From RGIG6291 sp964602275 (GTDB taxonomy: Bacteria > Bacillota > Clostridia > TANB77 > UBA1234), in assembly GCA_964602275.1 (NCBI GenBank), contig CAZRQF010000032.1, positions 1 through 11,174 on the forward strand: 11,174 nt of DNA, read 5' to 3'. Made by a program: the position numbers and the translations under genes. The notes under the pieces were generated by a model, which was not told the origin of the DNA, did no database searches, and worked only from the letters and a program-made list of their open reading frames with translations. Below are positions 6,518 to 11,174 of this stretch, piece by piece (position 1 is the stretch's first letter; each line of letters opens with the position of its first letter).

Positions 6518-6793
6518 AAAACTAGGTTAGAAAAGAAAATAGATTTACTCTCTGCAAAACTTGAGAATGTCAAGATTAATTCATATATTGAACTTATGCA
6601 AGACACTAAAAAGTTGTTACTAAAAAATTTTTTAGCAGGAATATCAAAGGGAATTGGTATGGCAATAGGGTTTACCATATTAGGTGCTGTTTTAATACTT
6701 ATATTAGAAAAAATTGTAGCATTAAATATTCCAATAATAGGCAAGTTTGTATCGGATATAGTACAGATAGTTGAAATAAATTTAAATAATTAA
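6506..6793 (+). CDS. DUF5665-like small membrane protein
   Basis: 95 residues. The ATG at 6506 has AGGTGA 7 bases upstream. A charged N-terminal helix (1-40, KTRLEKKIDLLSAKLENV) is followed by LLLKNFLAGISKGIGMAIGFTILGAVLILIL, with one transmembrane helix at about 49-69, then the conserved-looking NIPIIGKFVSDIVQIV tail. The N-F-x-A-G-x-x-x-G-x-G pattern and length match what I remember of DUF5665, a small Bacillota family without a known role; the name is from memory. It is the last gene of the operon that carries ftsY, 42 bases after it and before a terminator. A role in membrane organisation is only a guess. Confidence 0.75.
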   Translation: MSIFKTRLEKKIDLLSAKLENVKINSYIELMQDTKKLLLKNFLAGISKGIGMAIGFTILGAVLILILEKIVALNIPIIGKFVSDIVQIVEINLNN

Positions 6794-6824
6794 AAAGGAA
6801 TTGTGTGAAAACAATTCCTTTTTT
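6792..6824 (+). terminator. Intrinsic terminator of the two-component/ftsY operon
   Basis: AAAAAGGAATTGT at 6792-6804 pairs perfectly with ACAATTCCTTTTT at 6811-6823; the loop is GTGAAA and the run of six T spans 6819-6824. It overlaps the stop codon of the preceding gene. Confidence 0.95.
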
Positions 6825-6843
6825 ACTAGTTTTAATATATAAT
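6815..6843 (+). promoter_or_regulatory. Candidate promoter for rimO-pgsA
   Basis: A perfect -10 TATAAT at 6838-6843 gives a start near 6850, 15 bases before the ATG. The only hexamer at 17-base spacing is TTCCTT (6815-6820), a poor -35 that lies inside the terminator's right arm. The -10 is convincing; the -35 is weak. Confidence 0.5.
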
Positions 6844-6864
6844 GACTAAGTGGGAGGAAAAGAT

Positions 6865-8130
6865 ATGGCAAAGAAAATTGGATTTGTATCATTAGGTTGT
6901 AGCAAAAACTTAGTTGATACGGAAATGATAATAGGATATTATAAAAATAAAGGCTATGAAATTGTATCAGATGTTGAAATAGCTGAAGTGATAGTAATAA
7001 ATACTTGCGGTTTTATAGAAGCGGCAAAAAAAGAAGCGATAGACACAATATTAGAAATGGCAGATTATAAAGTAAAAGGAATATGCAAGAAATTGGTTGT
7101 TACGGGTTGCTTGGTCGAAAGATATGAAGAAGAATTAAAAAAAGAATTGCCAGAAGTAGACTTATTTATACCAATAAGAGATTATGACAAAATATTTGAA
7201 AAATTAGAATACTTAGAAAGAGAAATTACAACAGGAGAAAATTATGCATATTTAAAAATTGCTGAAGGTTGTAGCAACAACTGCACATATTGTGCAATAC
7301 CATTGATAAGAGGACCATACATAAGCAGAAAATATGAAGAGATTATAAAAGAAGCAAAGATGCTAAATGAAAGAGGCGTAAAAGAGTTAATAGTAATAGC
7401 ACAGGATACTACTAAATACGGTATTGACTTATATGGAAAAAGTAGATTGCCCGAATTATTACAAGAACTTTGCAAATTTAATTTCAAATGGATAAGATTT
7501 TTGTATGCATATCCTGAAAGCATAACAGATGAATTAATAGAAGTAGTAAAAAATAATCCGCAAATTTGTAATTATTTTGATATGCCAATACAACACATTT
7601 CTGACGCGGTGCTTAAACGAATGGGCAGAAGAACTACTGGAGAAAACATAAGAAATATAATAAGCAAGATAAAAAAAGAAATTCCAGATGTAATACTAAG
7701 AACTTCACTAATAGTAGGTTTCCCTGGTGAAACAGAAGAAAATTTTGAAGAATTAAAGGAGTTTGTAAAAGAAGCAAAATTTAATAGACTAGGCGTTTTT
7801 GAATATTCAAAAGAAGATGGCACACCTGCCGTTAAATTAAAACCACACTTAGATGCGAAAACAAAGGAAAAAAGATACAACGCAATAATGTCTGAGCAAC
7901 AAAAAGTATCTATCCTAAATAACAGTCAGCTATTAGGCAAAGAATTAGAATGCATGATAGAAGACATTACAGAAGATGGAAAATATTATATTGCTAGGTC
8001 ATATATGGATGTCCCAAATGAGGATGCACTCGTATTTATAAAAAGAAGAAAAACACATACATCAGGAGATTTTCTAAAAGTACAAGTAAGCGAACCATTA
8101 GAATATGATTTAATAGCAAAAGAAAAATAA
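6865..8130 (+). CDS. rimO: Ribosomal protein S12 methylthiotransferase RimO
   Basis: 421 residues from the ATG at 6865, which has GGAGG at 6853-6857; the in-frame GTG at 6850 lies before the binding site and is rejected. RimO is a radical-SAM enzyme with two 4Fe-4S clusters that methylthiolates a conserved Asp of ribosomal protein S12. The N-terminal MTTase domain has Cys12 (SLGCSKNLVDTE), Cys48 (NTCGF) and Cys82 (TGCLVERY). The radical-SAM motif is C136-x3-C140-x2-C143 (EGCSNNCTYCAIPLIRGPYISR). AQDTTKYGIDLYG, FDMPIQHISDAVLKRMGRR and LIVGFPGETEENF are also typical. The last 65 residues form the TRAM domain that contacts S12. The SLGC[SP]KNLVD start separates it from the tRNA enzymes MiaB and MtaB. 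It forms an operon with pgsA, a common arrangement in Bacillota. Confidence 0.96.
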   Translation: MAKKIGFVSLGCSKNLVDTEMIIGYYKNKGYEIVSDVEIAEVIVINTCGFIEAAKKEAIDTILEMADYKVKGICKKLVVTGCLVERYEEELKKELPEVDLFIPIRDYDKIFEKLEYLEREITTGENYAYLKIAEGCSNNCTYCAIPLIRGPYISRKYEEIIKEAKMLNERGVKELIVIAQDTTKYGIDLYGKSRLPELLQELCKFNFKWIRFLYAYPESITDELIEVVKNNPQICNYFDMPIQHISDAVLKRMGRRTTGENIRNIISKIKKEIPDVILRTSLIVGFPGETEENFEELKEFVKEAKFNRLGVFEYSKEDGTPAVKLKPHLDAKTKEKRYNAIMSEQQKVSILNNSQLLGKELECMIEDITEDGKYYIARSYMDVPNEDALVFIKRRKTHTSGDFLKVQVSEPLEYDLIAKEK

Positions 8131-8145
8131 AAGGAGGAATTTTTT

Positions 8146-8742
8146 ATGAATTTACCAAACAAAATAACAGTTGCTAGAATATTATTAATACCAATAATGA
8201 TACTTATCCCATTTTTTAATATTCAAGGTATGATTGGAAATGTTACATATTCTAATTTAATAATACTTGCAATATTCTTAATTGCTTCTTTTACAGATTT
8301 TTTAGATGGATATTTAGCAAGAAAAAATAATTTAGTAACAACATTTGGAAAGTTTTTAGATCCGATAGCTGACAAGCTTTTGGTATTATCAGCATTAATA
8401 ATGCTTGTGGAAATGGGACAAATACCGGGCTGGATTCCAATAATAATTGCGGCGAGAGAATTTATCGTGTCAGGAATAAGGATGCTTGCCGCAGGCGAAG
8501 GAAATGTAATAGCAGCTTCATGGCTTGGAAAAGTAAAAACAGTATCTCAAATGGTTGCAATATCACTTGCATTTGTTGACACGAATGTATTTATGGGCTT
8601 TTTAAGTGAAGAAATGAGCACAGGTGCATTAGTTTTAAACATCATAATGTCTTTAGCAATGCTAATATCAGTAGTGACAACAATATGGTCAGGCGTGGAT
8701 TATTTTATAAAATCTAAAGATATAGTATTAAAGACTAAATAA
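8146..8742 (+). CDS. pgsA: CDP-diacylglycerol--glycerol-3-phosphate 3-phosphatidyltransferase
   Basis: 198 residues, standard length. A full AAAGGAGG site (8130-8137) precedes the ATG. This integral membrane enzyme makes phosphatidylglycerol phosphate from CDP-diacylglycerol and glycerol 3-phosphate, the committed step to phosphatidylglycerol and cardiolipin. The CDP-alcohol phosphotransferase signature is complete: D51-FLD54-G55-YLA58-R59, G68, D72-PIA-D76. MNLPNKITVARILLIPIMI at the start is typical of PgsA. About five to six hydrophobic segments are visible, including 28-50, 80-100 and 160-185. It is 15 bases behind rimO and ends at a terminator. The cinA/recA genes often found next in Bacillota are not here. 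Confidence 0.96.
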   Translation: MNLPNKITVARILLIPIMILIPFFNIQGMIGNVTYSNLIILAIFLIASFTDFLDGYLARKNNLVTTFGKFLDPIADKLLVLSALIMLVEMGQIPGWIPIIIAAREFIVSGIRMLAAGEGNVIAASWLGKVKTVSQMVAISLAFVDTNVFMGFLSEEMSTGALVLNIIMSLAMLISVVTTIWSGVDYFIKSKDIVLKTK

Positions 8743-8750
8743 TAAAAATT

Positions 8751-8785
8751 AAGGAATGACTTTGACAAAAAGTGATTCCTTTTTT
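8751..8785 (+). terminator. Intrinsic terminator after pgsA
   Basis: AAGGAAT 8751-8757 pairs with ATTCCTT 8775-8781 and ACTT 8759-8762 with AAGT 8770-8773, with a single G-G mismatch between; the loop is 7 bases and T continues to 8785. Confidence 0.9.
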
Positions 8786-8789
8786 ATTT

Positions 8790-8817
8790 TTGTTAGGGTA
8801 TAATCTAATGGTATAAT
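8790..8817 (+). promoter_or_regulatory. ligA promoter region with two TATAAT boxes
   Basis: TATAAT occurs at 8799-8804 and again at 8812-8817. The second pairs with TTGTTA at 8790-8795 (16-base spacer) but would start the transcript about at the ribosome binding site. The first leaves a more usual leader of about 25 bases but has only TTCCTT (8776-8781, in the terminator arm) at 17-base spacing. Confidence 0.6.
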
Positions 8818-8835
8818 TAATTTGGAGGAAAACGA

Positions 8836-10821
8836 ATGGATAAAATAAAAGAGCGACTAAAAGAATTGAAAGAACAAATAGAGTATCATGCAAATAAATA
8901 TTATAATGAAGACGCACCAGAAATATCAGACTTTGAGTATGATATGCTTATGCTAGAATTAAAAAACATAGAAAAGGAACAACCAGAACTAATAACTAGC
9001 GACTCGCCAACGCAAGTAATTGTCGCAAAAGGAAAAGTAGACACACATTTTGCAGAAGTAGTGCATGAAGTGCCTCTTCAAAGCTTACAAGATGTGTTTA
9101 ATATAGGAGATGTTAACGACTTTGTAAACCGAATAGAAAAAACAGTTTCAAATCCAAAATATGTAGTAGAAGCTAAAATAGATGGATTATCAGTAGCTTT
9201 AGAATATGTAGATGGTGTGTTTGTAAGAGGAGCTACTCGTGGAAACGGATTAGTTGGAGAAGATGTTACATTAAACCTTATGACAATAAAAAATATACCC
9301 AAAACACTTCCAGAAAAAGTAACAGTAACTGTAAGAGGCGAAGTATTTTTGCCAAAAGAAAAATTTGAAAAAATAAACGAAGAAAGAGAAATATTAGGCG
9401 AAAAACTTTTTGCAAATCCTAGAAATGCAGCAGCAGGCTCGCTAAGACAGCTTGACGCAAATGTAACCGCTGAAAGAGAATTAGACATTTTCATATTTAA
9501 TATGCAAAAAATAGAAAATAAAGAGATAACATCACACTATGAATCACTTCAATATTTAAAAAGACTTGGTTTCAATGTAAGTCCGTATACTACCAAGTGC
9601 GATAATATAGAAGAAATACTAAAAGAAATAGATAGAATAGGAAACGAGCGAGGAGACATACCATTTGACATAGACGGTGCGGTAATAAAAGTTGATTCTC
9701 TTGCACAAAGAGAAGAAATAGGAACAACCACAAAAACGCCAAGATGGGCAGTAGCATACAAATATCCACCAGAAAAAAAAGAAACAATATTAGAAGATAT
9801 TGTTATACAAGTAGGTAGAACTGGAGCGTTAACTCCCGTTGCAATATTAAAACCGGTCAGAGTTGCAGGCTCGCTAATATCAAAAACAACATTGCATAAT
9901 GAAGACTTTATAAAAAGTAAAGATATAAAAATTGGCGACACCGTATTAATACAAAAAGCAGGAGATGTAATTCCAGAGGTTGTAGAAGTATTAAAAGAAA
10001 AAAGAAATGGCACAGAAAAAGAATTTGAAATGCCAAAGGTTTGCCCGGTATGCGGCAGCGAAACCATAAGAGAAGATGGGGAAGCGGTAACAAGATGCAC
10101 AGGAATAGAATGTCCAGCAATGCTATTTAGAAGTTTAGCACACTTTACATCAAGAGATGCGATGAACATAGAAGGACTTGGACCTGCAGTAGTAGAACAA
10201 TTATTAGATGCAAAATTGATTTCAAACATTGCAGACATATACACCTTAACTCTAGAAGATGTGCTAACACTAGAAAGAATGGGAGAAAAATCTGCAAGTA
10301 ACTTAATAAATGCAATTAATAAAAGCAAAGAAAATTCATTAGATAGATTATTGAATGCCTTTGGCATAAGACATGTAGGAACAAAAACTTCAAAAATACT
10401 AGTAAAGCACTTTAATAATATAGAAGAAATGCAAGAAGCAACAGTTGAACAATACAATCAAATACATGAAGTGGGCGAAATAATGGCAGAAAGTTTAGTT
10501 AAATTTTTTAAAAACGACCAAACAAAAGATTTAATAAGAAGACTAAAAGAAGCAGGAGTAAATACAAAAAGTGATAAACGAGAAATAATAGATAATAGAT
10601 TTGTAGGAAAGACATTTGTATTAACAGGAACACTTCCAACATTAAGTAGAAACGAAGCAACAGAGATAATAGAACAATTTGGAGGTAAGGCATCATCGAG
10701 CGTATCTAAAAAGACAAGCTATGTGTTAGCAGGCGAAGAAGCGGGAAGTAAACTTACAAAAGCAGAAAGCTTAGGAGTGAAAATAATAACAGAAGAAGAA
10801 TTTATGCAAATGATACAATAA
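8836..10821 (+). CDS. ligA: NAD-dependent DNA ligase LigA
   Basis: 661 residues, full length. GGAGG at 8824-8828 precedes the ATG at 8836. LigA seals nicks using NAD+ in replication and repair and is essential in most bacteria. Domains in order: Ia (about 1-65, with the Y-H-x-Y-Y NMN-binding pattern in YHANKYYNEDAPEISDFEYD); adenylation domain (about 70-315) with the catalytic lysine K114 in EAKIDGLSVALE, RGATRGNGLVGEDVT and FANPRNAAAGSLRQLD; OB fold (about 320-395, QVGRTGALTPVA, TLHNEDFI); four-cysteine zinc finger C403, C406, C421, C426; helix-hairpin-helix repeats (about 430-575); and a C-terminal BRCT domain (about 588-661, FVGKTFVLTGTLPTLSRNEA). All key residues are intact. It is a single-gene unit between its own promoter and terminator. 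Confidence 0.98.
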   Translation: MDKIKERLKELKEQIEYHANKYYNEDAPEISDFEYDMLMLELKNIEKEQPELITSDSPTQVIVAKGKVDTHFAEVVHEVPLQSLQDVFNIGDVNDFVNRIEKTVSNPKYVVEAKIDGLSVALEYVDGVFVRGATRGNGLVGEDVTLNLMTIKNIPKTLPEKVTVTVRGEVFLPKEKFEKINEEREILGEKLFANPRNAAAGSLRQLDANVTAERELDIFIFNMQKIENKEITSHYESLQYLKRLGFNVSPYTTKCDNIEEILKEIDRIGNERGDIPFDIDGAVIKVDSLAQREEIGTTTKTPRWAVAYKYPPEKKETILEDIVIQVGRTGALTPVAILKPVRVAGSLISKTTLHNEDFIKSKDIKIGDTVLIQKAGDVIPEVVEVLKEKRNGTEKEFEMPKVCPVCGSETIREDGEAVTRCTGIECPAMLFRSLAHFTSRDAMNIEGLGPAVVEQLLDAKLISNIADIYTLTLEDVLTLERMGEKSASNLINAINKSKENSLDRLLNAFGIRHVGTKTSKILVKHFNNIEEMQEATVEQYNQIHEVGEIMAESLVKFFKNDQTKDLIRRLKEAGVNTKSDKREIIDNRFVGKTFVLTGTLPTLSRNEATEIIEQFGGKASSSVSKKTSYVLAGEEAGSKLTKAESLGVKIITEEEFMQMIQ

Positions 10822-10845
10822 TATTTTAAATGAAAGCATTGATAT

Positions 10846-10886
10846 AAGCGACATAGAGAGCTATATAAAAAACTATGTCGCTTTTT
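10846..10886 (+). terminator. Intrinsic terminator after ligA
   Basis: AAGCGACATAG at 10846-10856 pairs perfectly with CTATGTCGCTT at 10873-10883; the loop is 16 bases and T runs to 10886. Confidence 0.9.
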
Positions 10887-10920
10887 GATTAAAAAAATTA
10901 AAAGAAAATTCAAAAAAGTG

Positions 10921-10949
10921 TTGACATTCAAAAATATAAATGTTATTAT
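10921..10949 (+). promoter_or_regulatory. Strong sigma-A promoter P1 (probable rRNA operon)
   Basis: A consensus -35 TTGACA (10921-10926), exactly 17 bases, then -10 TATTAT (10944-10949) with an extended TG at 10941-10942. An A-rich stretch at 10887-10918 upstream resembles an UP element. The predicted start is near G10956. Confidence 0.85.
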
Positions 10950-11061
10950 AATCAAGCACTCAGGAAAACGACAAAAAAACACAAAAAAATCACTTAAAAT
11001 TCGGGTGCAAAAAACACAAAAAACAGTATAAAAAATCTTTTAAAAATAGTTAAAAATTTTC

Positions 11062-11090
11062 TTGACAAACATTACGAAAGATGTTATACT
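11062..11090 (+). promoter_or_regulatory. Strong sigma-A promoter P2 (probable rRNA operon)
   Basis: -35 TTGACA (11062-11067), a 17-base spacer, -10 TATACT (11085-11090) with an extended TG at 11082-11083. The A/T-rich block 11030-11060 before it looks like an UP element. The predicted start is near G11097. Tandem promoters of this quality, both predicted to start on G, are typical of Bacillota rRNA operons. Confidence 0.88.
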
Positions 11091-11096
11091 AACAAC

Positions 11097-11113
11097 GGTT
11101 CTGACGCAGAACC
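11097..11113 (+). promoter_or_regulatory. Hairpin at the predicted 5' end of the P2 transcript
   Basis: GGTTCTG 11097-11103 pairs perfectly with CAGAACC 11107-11113 around an ACG loop. It begins at the predicted start site of P2. No T-run follows, so it is not a terminator. Confidence 0.7.
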
Positions 11114-11174
11114 AAAGCTAAGTACATTGAAAAGTAAACAATGAGAAAAAAGAGAAACCAAGCGAAAAAGAAAA
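11114..11174 (+). other. Probable rRNA operon leader with boxA-like sequence
   Basis: AGTACATTGAAAAGTAAACA at 11121-11140 resembles the TTCTTTGAAAACT-type antitermination sequence found before 16S genes in Bacillota, and the A-rich AGAGAAACCAAGCG run after it is also common there. No 16S sequence is reached before the window ends, so the identity of the downstream gene is inference. Apart from P1, P2 and the hairpin, the stretch 10887-11174 contains no open reading frame that I would call. Confidence 0.6.

Noticed and set aside
6850..6864. GTG start for rimO
   Set aside because: It lies before the GGAGG that should serve as binding site and adds residues not typical of RimO.
9549..10457. 302-codon frame on the minus strand
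   Set aside because: It lies entirely inside ligA, whose domains are all intact. Its Ser/Phe/Ile-rich product is what the complement of an A-rich gene gives, and it has no ribosome binding site.

Overview
The window looks like chromosome from a low-G+C member of the Bacillota, most likely a Clostridia-type anaerobe. The reasons are the strongly A-rich coding strand, AGGAGG-type ribosome binding sites, AGA/ATA/TTA codon preference, TGA used as a normal stop (4598-5032 ends in TGA), and protein sequences that match Clostridia-like FtsY, RimO, PgsA and LigA. All genes lie on the + strand. I see no tRNA, CRISPR array, insertion sequence or phage gene.

Layout. (1) 2-1979: the 3' end of a large cell-wall protein carrying an M23/LytM-type domain, followed by an unrecognised membrane-anchored protein. 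A strong intrinsic terminator closes this unit. (2) 2022-2448: about 430 bases without a convincing gene. This stretch holds a candidate structured RNA (about 2105-2339, possibly of the raiA/sr8384 type) and then a leader with competing hairpins just before the next gene. (3) 2449-6793: a tight six-gene run: OmpR-type response regulator, sensor histidine kinase, a small membrane-anchored low-complexity protein, a secreted coiled-coil protein, ftsY (SRP receptor), and a DUF5665-like membrane protein. It ends in an intrinsic terminator. (4) 6865-8742: rimO and pgsA, again with promoter and terminator. (5) 8836-10821: ligA with its own promoter and terminator. (6) 10887-11174: no coding. It holds two strong sigma-A promoters in tandem, A-tracts at roughly helical spacing, a hairpin at the second predicted start site and a boxA-like leader. 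This looks like the promoter region of an rRNA operon whose 16S gene would begin just outside the window.

How it fits together: most of the window is housekeeping (SRP targeting, ribosomal protein S12 modification, phosphatidylglycerol synthesis, DNA joining, rRNA transcription). The least ordinary parts are the two-component system fused by operon structure to two extracytoplasmic proteins of unknown function and to ftsY, the structured RNA region upstream of it, and the M23 protein that seems to lack its first zinc-binding motif. All assignments come from reading the sequence; no database search was run.
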